A stretch of 64,000 nucleotides of DNA from Streptomyces gilvus (lineage in GTDB: Bacteria; Actinomycetota; Actinomycetes; Streptomycetales; Streptomycetaceae). The stretch covers positions 178,218 through 242,217 of the forward strand of contig NZ_JAKWBE010000013.1 of assembly GCF_022513565.1 (NCBI RefSeq), read 5' to 3'. Below, one piece after another: positions 16,741 to 25,145 of the stretch. The translations under genes were made by a program, and so were the position numbers. Position 1 is the stretch's first letter; every line of letters begins with the position of its first letter. A model generated the notes under the pieces. The model ran no database searches. It saw only the letters and a list, made by a program, of their open reading frames with translations, and had not been told where the DNA came from.

Positions 16741-17568
16741 GTGTCCACTGCCAAGAAGGCGGATGACGCCAAGGCGGACCCGTCCGCCAAGAAGAATGCG
16801 GACAACACGGCCTCGTCCCACACGCTTCTGGAAGGGCGGCTCGGGTACAAGCTCGAGTCCGCCCTTCTGGTGCGTGCGCTGACCCACCGTTCCTACGCGT
16901 ACGAGAACGGCGGTCTGCCGACCAACGAGCGGCTGGAGTTCCTCGGGGACTCCGTGCTCGGCCTCGTGGTCACGGACACGCTGTACAACACCCACCCCGA
17001 CCTGCCCGAGGGCCAACTGGCCAAGCTGCGGGCCGCGGTGGTCAACTCGCGTGCGCTGGCGGAGGTCGGTCGCGGTCTGGAACTCGGCTCCTTCATCCGG
17101 CTGGGCCGGGGCGAAGAGGGCACGGGCGGCCGGGACAAGGCGTCCATCCTCGCCGACACCCTGGAAGCGGTGATCGGCGCGGTCTATCTCGACCAGGGCC
17201 TCGACGCGGCCTCCGAACTGGTGCACCGCCTGTTCGACCCGCTGATCGAGAAGTCCTCGAACCTCGGAGCCGGCCTGGACTGGAAGACCAGCCTCCAGGA
17301 GCTCACCGCGACCGAGGGGCTCGGTGTCCCCGAGTACCTGGTCACGGAGACCGGCCCCGACCACGAGAAGACCTTCACTGCTGCCGCCCGCGTCGGAGGC
17401 GTCTCGTACGGCACCGGCACCGGCCGCAGCAAGAAGGAGGCGGAGCAGCAGGCCGCCGAGTCCGCCTGGCGGTCCATCCGGGCCGCCGCGGACGAGCGCG
17501 CCGCGAAGGCGGCGGCCGAGAAGGCCGCCCTGGACGGCGACGAAGGCCCGACGTCCGTCTCCGCCTGA
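16741..17568 (+). CDS. rnc: Ribonuclease III
   Basis: 275 residues. The RNase III catalytic domain (about 35-165) has NERLEFLGDSVLGLVV, the signature with the catalytic acidic residues, and DTLEAVIGAVYLDQG, with the second acidic site. The C-terminal dsRNA-binding domain (about 185-255) is seen in DWKTSLQELTA and RSKKEAEQQAAESAW. The Lys/Ala-rich N-terminal extension of about 35 residues is common in Streptomyces. The enzyme processes rRNA precursors and cleaves structured mRNAs; in S. coelicolor this locus is absB, a global regulator of antibiotic production. GTG start with GAGAGG nearby. Confidence 0.95.
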   Translation: MSTAKKADDAKADPSAKKNADNTASSHTLLEGRLGYKLESALLVRALTHRSYAYENGGLPTNERLEFLGDSVLGLVVTDTLYNTHPDLPEGQLAKLRAAVVNSRALAEVGRGLELGSFIRLGRGEEGTGGRDKASILADTLEAVIGAVYLDQGLDAASELVHRLFDPLIEKSSNLGAGLDWKTSLQELTATEGLGVPEYLVTETGPDHEKTFTAAARVGGVSYGTGTGRSKKEAEQQAAESAWRSIRAAADERAAKAAAEKAALDGDEGPTSVSA

Positions 17569-17581
17569 CGAACAGCGCGTC

Positions 17582-17619
17582 CCGAGCGCCTGTCCCGCAA
17601 CACCGGGGCGGGCGCTCGG
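17582..17619 (+). terminator. Terminator-like hairpin after rnc
   Basis: CCGAGCGCC and GGCGCTCGG form a perfect 9-bp outer stem, with further internal G/C pairing. It lies between rnc and mutM. It lacks a T tract, which is common for actinomycete terminators. Partial termination or RNA processing is possible. Confidence 0.5.
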
Positions 17620-17648
17620 CTCATCCACAGTCCGGTACGGGAGTCGTC

Positions 17649-18509
17649 ATGCCCGAGTTGCCCGAGGTCGAGGTCGTCCGGAGCGGCCTGGAACGGTGGG
17701 TCGCCCACCGTGTCGTCGCCGACGCCGAGGTGCTGCACCCGCGTGCGGTACGGCGCCACATCGCGGGCGCCGACGACTTCGCGCACCGCCTCAAGGGCCA
17801 CCGCGTCGGTGTCCCGAGCCGCCGCGGCAAGTATCTGTGGCTGCCCCTGGAGGACACCCACCAGTCGATCCTGGCGCACCTCGGGATGAGCGGCCAGCTC
17901 CTGGTCCAGCCGGACTCGGCCCCCGACGAGAAGCACCTGCGCATCCGCGTCCGCTTCGCCGACGCCCTCGCGACGGAACTCCGCTTCGTCGACCAACGCA
18001 CCTTCGGCGGGCTGTCGTTGCACGACAACACCCCCGAGGGACTGCCCGACGTCATCGCGCACATCGCCCGCGACCCCCTCGACCCGCTGTTCGACGAGGA
18101 GGCCTTCCACCGGGCGCTGCGCCGCAAGCGGACCACCATCAAACGGGCCCTGCTGGACCAGTCGTTGATCAGCGGGGTCGGCAACATCTACGCGGACGAG
18201 GCCCTTTGGCGGGCCCGCGTCCACTTCGAACGCCCCACCGCCGGCTTCACCCGCCCCCGCACGGCCGAACTCCTCGGCCATGTACGGGACGTGATGAACG
18301 CGGCCCTCGCCGTCGGCGGCACCAGCTTCGACAGCCTGTACGTCAACGTCAACGGGGAGTCCGGCTACTTCGACCGGTCCCTCGACGCGTACGGCCGTGA
18401 GGGTCTGCCGTGCAACAGGTGCGGTACGCCCATGCGCCGGCGCCCCTGGATGAACCGGTCCAGCTACTTCTGCCCGACGTGTCAGAGGGCGCCGCGCGTG
18501 GCGTCGTAA
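17649..18509 (+). CDS. mutM: Formamidopyrimidine-DNA glycosylase
   Basis: 286 residues. MutM/Fpg excises 8-oxoguanine and formamidopyrimidines and cleaves the abasic site. The mature N terminus PELPEVEVV carries the catalytic Pro1 and Glu2. Lys near residue 60 in RRGKYLWL and the helix-two-turn-helix SGVGNIYADEALW are present. The C-terminal zinc finger is CNRCGTPMRRR ... FCPTCQ. Length and motifs indicate an intact enzyme. The last 28 bases overlap the 3' end of the convergent HxlR regulator. Confidence 0.95.
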   Translation: MPELPEVEVVRSGLERWVAHRVVADAEVLHPRAVRRHIAGADDFAHRLKGHRVGVPSRRGKYLWLPLEDTHQSILAHLGMSGQLLVQPDSAPDEKHLRIRVRFADALATELRFVDQRTFGGLSLHDNTPEGLPDVIAHIARDPLDPLFDEEAFHRALRRKRTTIKRALLDQSLISGVGNIYADEALWRARVHFERPTAGFTRPRTAELLGHVRDVMNAALAVGGTSFDSLYVNVNGESGYFDRSLDAYGREGLPCNRCGTPMRRRPWMNRSSYFCPTCQRAPRVAS

Positions 18510-18883
18510 CGCTCGCGGGCCGTGAGGACGTCGTCCATGCGGCCCTCCACCAGGCGGATCAGGTCCAGCAGCCGCTCGGCGACCTGGCGGCCGAGCGGGG
18601 TCAGCTCGTAGTCCACGCGGGGCGGGTTGGTCGGCTGGGCCTCGCGGTGCACCAGGCCGTCGCGCTCCAGCGCGTGCAGGGTCTGGGAGAGCATCTTCTC
18701 GCTCACGCCGTCGACCCGGCGGCGCAGCTCGTTGAAGCGCAGCGAACCCTCGTACAGCGCGCCCAGCGTCAGCGAACCCCAGCGCCCCGTGACGTGTTCG
18801 AGGGTGCCGCGCGAGGGACACGCCTTGGCGAACACATTGAACGGGAGTTCAGGCGCCGACGGGCGCTCCTGCGTGCTGTCCAT
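18482..18883 (-). CDS. HxlR-family winged-helix transcriptional regulator
   Basis: 133 residues. Recognisable HxlR features are CPSRGTLEHVTGRWGSLTLGAL near the N terminus (single Cys before the helix-turn-helix), RFNELRRRVDGVSEKMLSQTL as the DNA-recognition region and the wing YELTPLGRQVAERL. Such proteins are usually small repressors responding to redox or electrophile signals through the Cys. No neighbouring oxidoreductase suggests a target; the promoter region to the right contains GCGCTAACTCCTGGTTAGCGC, a palindromic segment that could be its own operator. Confidence 0.85.
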   Translation of the reverse strand: MDSTQERPSAPELPFNVFAKACPSRGTLEHVTGRWGSLTLGALYEGSLRFNELRRRVDGVSEKMLSQTLHALERDGLVHREAQPTNPPRVDYELTPLGRQVAERLLDLIRLVEGRMDDVLTARERYDATRGAL

Positions 18884-18923
18884 ACCACAAGCGTACTCGA
18901 ACGCAGCGCTGACCGACAGGTTG

Positions 18924-18944
18924 CGCTAACTCCTGGTTAGCGCA
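18924..18944. promoter_or_regulatory. Palindrome upstream of the HxlR gene, possible operator
   Basis: GCGCTAAC and GTTAGCGC form a perfect 8-bp inverted repeat with a 5-base spacer (TCCTG), about 40 bases upstream of the HxlR-family start. HxlR dimers bind such dyads, often in their own promoter. Autoregulation is inferred. Confidence 0.5.
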
Positions 18945-18976
18945 AGGCGGCTCGGACGCCCTCGTCTCGTAACCGT

Positions 18977-20089
18977 TCAGTAGCCGAAGTCCTGCGTCCA
19001 CCAGGGGCCGCCGGTCCCGAAGTGGACACCGACCCCCAGGGTCTTGAAGTCGCAGTTCAGGATGTTCGCCCGGTGGCCGGGGCTGCTCATCCACGCCTCC
19101 ATCACCGCGGCCGCGTCGGCCTGCCCCCGGGCTATGTTCTCGCCGCCGAGGTTGGTGATGCCGAGCTTGGCGGCCCGGTCCCACGGTGTCGCGCCGCTGG
19201 GGTCGGTGTGGTCGAAGAAGTTCTGCGCGGCCATGGCGTCGCTGAAGTTCTCCGCCAGCTCCGACAGGGTGCTGTTCGCGGACACCGCGCTGCAGCCGAC
19301 CTTGGCCCGCTCCTCGTTGACGAGCTTGAGCACCTCGGCCTCGGCCGCGGCCTGGGCGGAGACCGTCACCGCGGGAGCGGCCGCCGACTGCTTCGGCGGC
19401 GCGGTCTCCTTCTGCGAGGGCGTCGTCTTGGGCTTCTTGCTCGGCGTCGCCTTCGGCTTCTTCGTCGGCGCCTCGGTCGGGGCGGCCGCGGAGGCCGACG
19501 GAGTGGAGGGAGCGGCGGAGGGCGTGGGCGACCTGTCGGCGTCGCGGCTCGTGGCGGAGCCGTCGTCCCGGCCCTGCACGCTGCCGGAGGTGCCGCCCTG
19601 CTCGGCGGCCGAGTTGCTCGGCGTGCTCGCGGCCTGCACCTTTCCGCCGCCACCGCCACCGAGCTTGTAGTTGTCGAGCCCCGGCACCGCACCCGTGGCA
19701 ACCGCGACCGTGCCGATCGCGACCGCCGCGGAGACTCCGAGCAGCCCGGTCTTCACCGGTGTCACGGTCCGCTTCCGGCGCCGGCGCGACGCCCCCCGCC
19801 CGCCGTCGGGCGTGAAGTCGTCGTCCGGGAAGACGGTGCGGTAGTCGTCCTCGTTGGCGAAGAGGTACGCGGCACTGCGTGCGGAGGCCTCGGCGTACTC
19901 GTCCGTGTTCAGATACGGGGCCGTGCCCAGCGTGGGCGGGCCGTCGGGCCCGGAGGTCTCCGGCGGGTCATAGCTGTACGAGTACTGCCGGGGGTCGTAA
20001 CTGCCGGCGTGCGAGCCGTTCCTCGCTGTGACCCCCGTGGCGCGGCCCGTGGCGGCGCGGCCGGCGGCGGAGCGTCGGTGGCGTCCCAT
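18977..20089 (-). CDS. CAP/SCP-domain (PR-1-like) membrane-anchored or secreted protein
   Basis: About 370 residues. A cytoplasmic N-terminal region of about 125 residues (Tyr/Asp rich, ending in RRRRKR) is followed by one hydrophobic segment, VKTGLLGVSAAVAIGTVAVA. Then comes a Ser/Thr/Pro/Lys-rich wall-spanning linker, with PTKKPKATPSKKPKTTPS repeats, and a C-terminal CAP domain of about 120 residues: LKLVNEERAKVGCSAVSANS, SDAMAAQNFFDHTDPSG, GENIARG, WMSSPGHRANILN. This is a type II topology with the CAP domain outside. Bacterial CAP proteins have no settled function. ATG 20089 was chosen over an upstream in-frame start because GAGGAAGG precedes it and the family begins MGRHRRS. Confidence 0.82.
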   Translation of the reverse strand: MGRHRRSAAGRAATGRATGVTARNGSHAGSYDPRQYSYSYDPPETSGPDGPPTLGTAPYLNTDEYAEASARSAAYLFANEDDYRTVFPDDDFTPDGGRGASRRRRKRTVTPVKTGLLGVSAAVAIGTVAVATGAVPGLDNYKLGGGGGGKVQAASTPSNSAAEQGGTSGSVQGRDDGSATSRDADRSPTPSAAPSTPSASAAAPTEAPTKKPKATPSKKPKTTPSQKETAPPKQSAAAPAVTVSAQAAAEAEVLKLVNEERAKVGCSAVSANSTLSELAENFSDAMAAQNFFDHTDPSGATPWDRAAKLGITNLGGENIARGQADAAAVMEAWMSSPGHRANILNCDFKTLGVGVHFGTGGPWWTQDFGY

Positions 20090-20258
20090 GTTCCTTGCCT
20101 TCCTCGTCCTGTCGGTCGACCCGCCGGATACGATCTTGCGGGTGACCCAGCTCACTCCTTCGAGTGAGTTTCATATGAGATTCATTGGGTGGGGACGGTA
20201 CCGCATGGCGCCAGAGGAGGAAGTGTCCGGAGAGACATTGGCCCGTTAGGTTGCACCC

Positions 20259-20540
20259 ATGAGCGAGGATGTACGACTGGTCGCCTGGGTGCGCGGACGC
20301 GTCCAAGGTGTGGGTTTCCGCTGGTTCACGCGGGCCAAGGCGCTGGAGCTCGGCGGCCTGAGTGGTTTTGCTCTCAATTTGGGCGACGGCCGGGTGCAGG
20401 TGGTCGCGGAGGGCTCGCGGGAGTCGTGTGAAGGACTTCTGGACTGGCTCCAGGGTGACGACACGCCCGGGCGCGTGGAGGGCGTCACCGAGATCTGGGA
20501 CACACCTCGCGGGGGTTACGACGGCTTCGCCATCCGCTGA
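20259..20540 (+). CDS. Acylphosphatase
   Basis: 93 residues. It hydrolyses acyl phosphates such as carbamoyl phosphate and 1,3-bisphosphoglycerate. GRVQGVGFRWFTRAKA contains the phosphate-binding loop and catalytic Arg. GFALNLGDGRVQVVAEG contains the catalytic Asn and the usual GxVxNxxDGxVE segment. The gene is usually found just upstream of smc, as here. Confidence 0.93.
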   Translation: MSEDVRLVAWVRGRVQGVGFRWFTRAKALELGGLSGFALNLGDGRVQVVAEGSRESCEGLLDWLQGDDTPGRVEGVTEIWDTPRGGYDGFAIR

Positions 20541-20923
20541 CCGCTTTCTGTAAAGCGGCCCAGGCGGCAGCGGAGGGGCATGCCGCCGGCAGCTGCCGGG
20601 AGCGGAAAGACGCTGGTGGTTGCCAAGAACCGGTTGCTCTGGCAGGCTGCGCACGCAAAGATGATCGCCACGCCCCGAGGGGCCCGCAGGAGTCGCAGCG
20701 CAGCCGCTCTCAGGCCGCGCGCCCCCGGGATGCCCGCCAAACCGGGGCGTGATCGTGTTGACCGTCAAACTTTTTGGTGAGACGCTGAAAGCACCCCGCG
20801 CACCTTAGCTGTTTGGCATGGATGAACGGCAGCATGAACTCCATAGTGTCAAGCACCACGGGTGCGATTCCCTCACGACCCACACCGCTTCGGTCGGTCA
20901 CTCAGTGTGGAGGACCATCCATC
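20541..20923. other. Intergenic stretch between acyP and the small coiled-coil gene
   Basis: 383 bases without a convincing gene. It is less GC-rich near 20750-20810, where TTGACCGTCAA (a dyad, with TTGACC usable as a -35 element) precedes an AT-richer run and could drive the small gene and smc. No tRNA, riboswitch or terminator with a T tract was found. Confidence 0.4.
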
Positions 20924-21127
20924 ATGGCAAAGGCGCTTCTCGGTTACGTCGGCGGCTCCGACCCTCGACTCCTCGCCGAGATGCGACGGCTTCAGCAGCG
21001 TGTCCAGGACCTGGAGTCCGAGCTCGTACGGATCCAGGCCGAGAACGACGCGCTCGCGGCTGCCGCTTCTCACGACAGGATCATGGAGAGCATCGACGCA
21101 CACCAGGCGGAGCCTGCGCTCACCTGA
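20924..21127 (+). CDS. Small conserved coiled-coil protein upstream of smc
   Basis: 67 residues beginning MAKALLGYVGGSDPRLLAEM. A heptad-like coiled coil follows (RLQQRVQDLESELVRIQAEN), with a short acidic/His tail. GGAGG lies about 10 bases before the ATG. I recall near-identical small proteins at this place in other Streptomyces, all of unknown function. No enzymatic motif is visible. Its own terminator follows, so it is probably monocistronic. Protein status is supported by the strong ribosome-binding site and codon bias. Confidence 0.75.
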   Translation: MAKALLGYVGGSDPRLLAEMRRLQQRVQDLESELVRIQAENDALAAAASHDRIMESIDAHQAEPALT

Positions 21128-21194
21128 TCACTGCATCGCACCACGACAGCAGTGGTTGGGCCGCCCGTATCAACCGCTAAGTTGTCAGATTTGC

Positions 21195-21223
21195 AAGGGA
21201 CGCTTCGGCGTCCCTTCTTTCTT
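21195..21223 (+). terminator. Rho-independent terminator after the small coiled-coil gene
   Basis: AAGGGACGC and GCGTCCCTT form a perfect 9-bp stem closed by a TTCG tetraloop, followed by CTTTCTT. It is a canonical intrinsic terminator separating the small gene from smc. Confidence 0.88.
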
Positions 21224-21347
21224 ACCTGCCCCCGCGCATCCTTTCACCTTCTACAACGTTTGATGTGCCCTGCATGTTCAAAGGTGAAACCGCGGAAGAC
21301 AGCACGTTCATGGAGTGAGACAACCCCGGAAGGTAGAGTCCGGCGGC

Positions 21348-24300
21348 GTGCACCTCAAGGCCCTGACCCTCCGCGGGTTCAAGTCGTTCGCCTCGGCGAC
21401 CACGCTCCGGTTCGAACCGGGGATCACGTGCGTCGTCGGACCGAACGGCTCGGGCAAGTCCAACGTCGTCGACGCCCTCAGCTGGGTGATGGGCGAGCAG
21501 GGCGCCAAGTCGCTGCGCGGCGGCAAGATGGAGGACGTCATCTTCGCCGGCACCACCGGCCGCCCGCCGCTGGGCCGCGCCGAGGTGTCCCTGACCATCG
21601 ACAACTCCGACGGCGCGCTGCCCATCGAGTACGCCGAGGTCACCATCACGCGGATCATGTTCCGCAACGGCGGCAGCGAGTACCAGATCAACGGCGACAC
21701 CTGCCGCCTGCTGGACATCCAGGAACTCCTCTCCGACTCCGGCATCGGCCGCGAGATGCACGTCATCGTCGGCCAGGGCCAGCTCGACTCCGTCCTGCAC
21801 GCCGATCCCATGGGCCGCCGCGCCTTCATCGAGGAGGCCGCGGGCGTCCTCAAGCACCGCAAGCGCAAGGAGAAGGCCCTGCGCAAGCTCGACGCGATGC
21901 AGGCCAACCTCGCGCGCGTGCAGGACCTGACCGACGAACTCCGCCGCCAGCTCAAGCCTCTTGGCCGGCAGGCCGCCGTCGCCCGCCGGGCCGCCGTCAT
22001 CCAGGCCGACCTGCGCGACGCCCGGCTGCGCCTGCTGGCCGACGATCTCGTACGACTGCGCCAGGCACTGCAGACCGAGGTCGCCGACGAGGCCGCGCTG
22101 AAGGAGCGCAAGGAAGCCGCCGAGCAGGAGCTGAAGAAGGCCCTCCAGCGCGAGGCCCTCCTGGAGGACGAGGTACGGCAGCTCACCCCGCGCCTGCAGC
22201 GCGCCCAGCAGACCTGGTACGAGCTCTCCCAGCTGGCCGAGCGCGTACGCGGCACGATCTCGCTGGCCGACGCCCGCGTGAAGAGCGCCACCTCCGCGCC
22301 CCCCGAGGAACGGCGCGGACGCGACCCCGAGGACATGGAGCGTGAGGCCGCCCGGATCCGGGAACAGGAGGCCGAGCTGGAGGCGGCCCTGGAGGCGGCC
22401 GAACGCGCCCTGGAGGACACGGTCGCCCACCGCGCCGAACTCGAACGCGAACTCACCCAGGAGGAACGGCGGCTGAAGGACGTGGCCCGCGCCATCGCCG
22501 ACCGCCGCGAGGGCCTCGCCCGCCTCAACGGCCAGGTCAACGCGGCCCGTTCGCGCGCCGCCTCCGCACAGGCCGAGATCGACCGGCTGGCCGCGGCGAG
22601 GGACGAGGCACAGGAGCGCGCGGTCGCCGCCCAGGAGGAGTACGAGGCGCTGAAGGCCGAGGTCGACGAACTCGACGCCGGCGACACGGAACTGGCCGAG
22701 CGGCACGAGGCGGCCAAGGCCGCGCTGGCCGAGGCGGAGGAACAGCTGAGCGCCGCCCGCGAGGCGGCGACGGCGGTGGAACGCAAGCGCGCCGCGACCC
22801 AGGCCCGCCACGAGGCGCTGGCACTGGGCCTGCGCCGCAAGGACGGCACGGGCGCCCTGCTGGCAGCGAAGGACCGTCTCTCCGGCCTGCTGGGCCCGGC
22901 GGCGGAGCTGCTGACCGTCACCCCGGGCTACGAGGTCCCCCTGGCGGCGGCCTTCGGCACGGCGGCGGACGCCCTGGCGGTCACATCACCGTCAGCGGCG
23001 GCGGACGCGATCCGCCTGCTCCGCAAGCAGGACGGGGGACGGGCGGCACTGCTCCTGGCAGGGGGTACCGAAGACGCGCCCCACAGGGGCGCGGGGCTGC
23101 AACAATGTGCGGCTCCGCCGCGGGGCGCGACCAGCCACGAAGAGCCCGCAGACGCCCGACACCCTTACGCGGCAGATTTCGTCCGCGCCCCCTCCGACCT
23201 CATGCCGGCGGTCCGTCACCTCCTGCGCGGCATCGTCGTAGTCCCCACCCTCGAAGACGCCGAGGAACTGGTCTACTCCCAGCCCCACCTCACCGCGGTC
23301 ACCGCCGAAGGCGACCTCCTCGGCGCCCACTTCGCCCACGGCGGCTCCGCGGGCGCCCCCAGCCTCCTCGAAGTACAGGCCTCCGTCGACGAGGCCGCCG
23401 CCGAACTCGAAGAGCTGGCCGTCCGCTGCGAGGTCCTCACCGGGGCCCAGCACGCGGGACAGGAGCGCCGCAGGGAATGCGCCGCGCTCGTGGAGGAGCT
23501 GGGGGAGCGACGCCGGGCGGCGGACCGAGAGAAGTCGGCCGTGGCCCAGCAGCTCGGCCGTCTCGCGGGGCAGGCCAGGGGTGCCGCGGGTGAGGCGGAG
23601 CGGTCCGTCGCGGCGGCGGCCCGCGCCCAGGACGCCCTCGACAAGGCCCTCCAGGACGTCGAGGAACTCGCCGAACGCCTCGCCGTGGCCGAGGAGATGC
23701 CCGTCGAGGAGGAGCCCGACACCTCCGTCCGGGACCGCCTCGCCGCCGACGGCGCCAACGCCCGCCAGACCGAGATGGAGGCCCGCCTCCAGGTCCGTAC
23801 GCACGAGGAACGCGTCAAGGGTCTGGCCGGCCGCGCCGACTCCCTCGACCGCGCCGCCCGCGCGGAGCGCGAGGCACGCGCGCGTGCCGAGCAGCGGCGG
23901 GCCCGGCTGCGCCACGAGGCGGCCGTCGCCGAAGCCGTCGCCTCCGGTGCCCGCCAGCTGCTCGCGCACGTCGAGGTCTCGCTCACCCGCGCCGACGAGG
24001 AGCGCACCGCCGCGGAGGCCGCCAAGGCCCGGCGCGAGCAGGAGCTGACTGCCGCCCGCAACGCGGGCCGTGACCTGAAGGCGGAGCTCGACAAGCTCAC
24101 CGACTCCGTGCACCGCGGTGAGGTCCTCGGCGCCGAGAAGCGGCTGCGCATCGAGCAGTTGGAGACCAGGGCGCTGGAGGAACTGGGCGTCGAACCCGCC
24201 GGGCTCGTCTCCGAGTACGGCCCCCACCAGCTCGTACCGCCCTCCCCGCCCGCCGAGGGCGAGGAGCTGCCCGAGGACCCGGAGCATCCGCGCAACCGGC

Positions 24301-24959
24301 CGAAGCCGTTCCACCGGGCCGAGCAGGAGCGGCGGCTGAAGGCGGCCGAGCGCGCCTACCAGCAGCTCGGCAAGGTCAACCCGCTGGCGCTGGAGGAGTT
24401 CGCCGCGCTGGAGGAGCGGCACAAGTTCCTCAGCGAGCAGCTGGAGGACCTGAAGAAGACCCGCGCCGACCTCCTTCAGGTCGTGAAGGAGGTCGACGAG
24501 CGGGTCGAGCAGGTCTTCACCGAGGCCTACCGGGACACCGCCCGGGAGTTCGAGGGCGTCTTCGGCCGGCTCTTCCCCGGCGGCGAGGGACGGCTCGTGC
24601 TGACCGACCCCGACAACATGCTCACCACGGGCGTCGACGTCGAGGCCCGGCCGCCCGGCAAGAAGGTCAAGCGGCTGAGCCTGCTCTCGGGTGGCGAGCG
24701 GTCGCTGACCGCCGTCGCGCTGCTGGTGTCGATCTTCAAGGCCCGTCCGAGCCCGTTCTACGTCATGGACGAGGTCGAGGCCGCCCTCGACGACACCAAC
24801 CTGCAGCGGCTCATCCGCATCATGCAGGAGCTGCAGGAGGCCTCGCAGCTCATCGTGATCACGCACCAGAAGCGCACGATGGAGGTCGCCGACGCGCTGT
24901 ACGGCGTCTCCATGCAGGGCGACGGCGTCTCGAAGGTCATCAGCCAGCGGTTGCGCTGA
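21348..24959 (+). CDS. smc: Chromosome segregation ATPase SMC
   Basis: 1203 residues. SMC condenses and segregates chromosomes, in Streptomyces mainly during sporulation septation. The N-terminal ATPase half has VVGPNGSGKSNVVDALSW (Walker A). Long coiled coils flank a hinge at about residues 520-680. The C-terminal half has LSLLSGGERSLTAVALL (ABC signature) and FYVMDEVEAALDDTN (Walker B). GTG 21348 (VHLKALTLRGFKSF) is the conserved start; GTG 21315 is in frame but adds 11 non-conserved residues. An unusual stretch of about 25 residues in the hinge is encoded by a sequence resembling a dispersed Streptomyces repeat (described separately). scpA and scpB are not in the window. Confidence 0.95.
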   Translation: MHLKALTLRGFKSFASATTLRFEPGITCVVGPNGSGKSNVVDALSWVMGEQGAKSLRGGKMEDVIFAGTTGRPPLGRAEVSLTIDNSDGALPIEYAEVTITRIMFRNGGSEYQINGDTCRLLDIQELLSDSGIGREMHVIVGQGQLDSVLHADPMGRRAFIEEAAGVLKHRKRKEKALRKLDAMQANLARVQDLTDELRRQLKPLGRQAAVARRAAVIQADLRDARLRLLADDLVRLRQALQTEVADEAALKERKEAAEQELKKALQREALLEDEVRQLTPRLQRAQQTWYELSQLAERVRGTISLADARVKSATSAPPEERRGRDPEDMEREAARIREQEAELEAALEAAERALEDTVAHRAELERELTQEERRLKDVARAIADRREGLARLNGQVNAARSRAASAQAEIDRLAAARDEAQERAVAAQEEYEALKAEVDELDAGDTELAERHEAAKAALAEAEEQLSAAREAATAVERKRAATQARHEALALGLRRKDGTGALLAAKDRLSGLLGPAAELLTVTPGYEVPLAAAFGTAADALAVTSPSAAADAIRLLRKQDGGRAALLLAGGTEDAPHRGAGLQQCAAPPRGATSHEEPADARHPYAADFVRAPSDLMPAVRHLLRGIVVVPTLEDAEELVYSQPHLTAVTAEGDLLGAHFAHGGSAGAPSLLEVQASVDEAAAELEELAVRCEVLTGAQHAGQERRRECAALVEELGERRRAADREKSAVAQQLGRLAGQARGAAGEAERSVAAAARAQDALDKALQDVEELAERLAVAEEMPVEEEPDTSVRDRLAADGANARQTEMEARLQVRTHEERVKGLAGRADSLDRAARAEREARARAEQRRARLRHEAAVAEAVASGARQLLAHVEVSLTRADEERTAAEAAKARREQELTAARNAGRDLKAELDKLTDSVHRGEVLGAEKRLRIEQLETRALEELGVEPAGLVSEYGPHQLVPPSPPAEGEELPEDPEHPRNRPKPFHRAEQERRLKAAERAYQQLGKVNPLALEEFAALEERHKFLSEQLEDLKKTRADLLQVVKEVDERVEQVFTEAYRDTAREFEGVFGRLFPGGEGRLVLTDPDNMLTTGVDVEARPPGKKVKRLSLLSGGERSLTAVALLVSIFKARPSPFYVMDEVEAALDDTNLQRLIRIMQELQEASQLIVITHQKRTMEVADALYGVSMQGDGVSKVISQRLR
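23079..23151 (+). repeat. Dispersed Streptomyces repeat-like sequence inside the smc hinge
   Basis: The sequence, running from CCCCACAGGGGCGCGGGGCT through GCGGCTCCGCCGC to GCGACCAGCCACGA and CCCGCAG, resembles the GC-rich palindromic repeat that I know from many Streptomyces intergenic regions. It is translated in frame in the hinge as GAGLQQCAAPPRGATSHEEP and neighbours, residues unlike the rest of SMC. The assignment is from memory of the repeat, not from a search. Confidence 0.6.
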
Positions 24960-25031
24960 CCCAACCCTCATTACTTCAAGGAGTGAACGTAAGTCACAGA
25001 ATCGTGTCTTGGTTCTCACGTTTCCCTGCGT

Positions 25032-25059
25032 TTGATTTTGAGAGTTGAAGGCATAAGGT
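25032..25059 (+). promoter_or_regulatory. Candidate sigma-70-type promoter of glcP
   Basis: TTGATT and TAAGGT are separated by 16 bases in an AT-rich patch about 90 bases upstream of the glcP start. A CACCGG/CCGGTG dyad lies between this site and the ribosome-binding site GAGGAG and could mask or regulate translation. Confidence 0.4.
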
Positions 25060-25145
25060 CAGCAACGTTGGATTTAGCTTCAGGTACCACCTATCTGGAG
25101 AGCTGACCTCACCGGCGACGTGGCCGGTGGCCCGAGGAGTTGAAC

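Noticed and set aside
14530..17628. A 1032-codon open frame on the minus strand across coaD to rnc
   Set aside because: It is antisense to six well-identified genes. Long open antisense frames are normal at this GC content and no family features appear in it.
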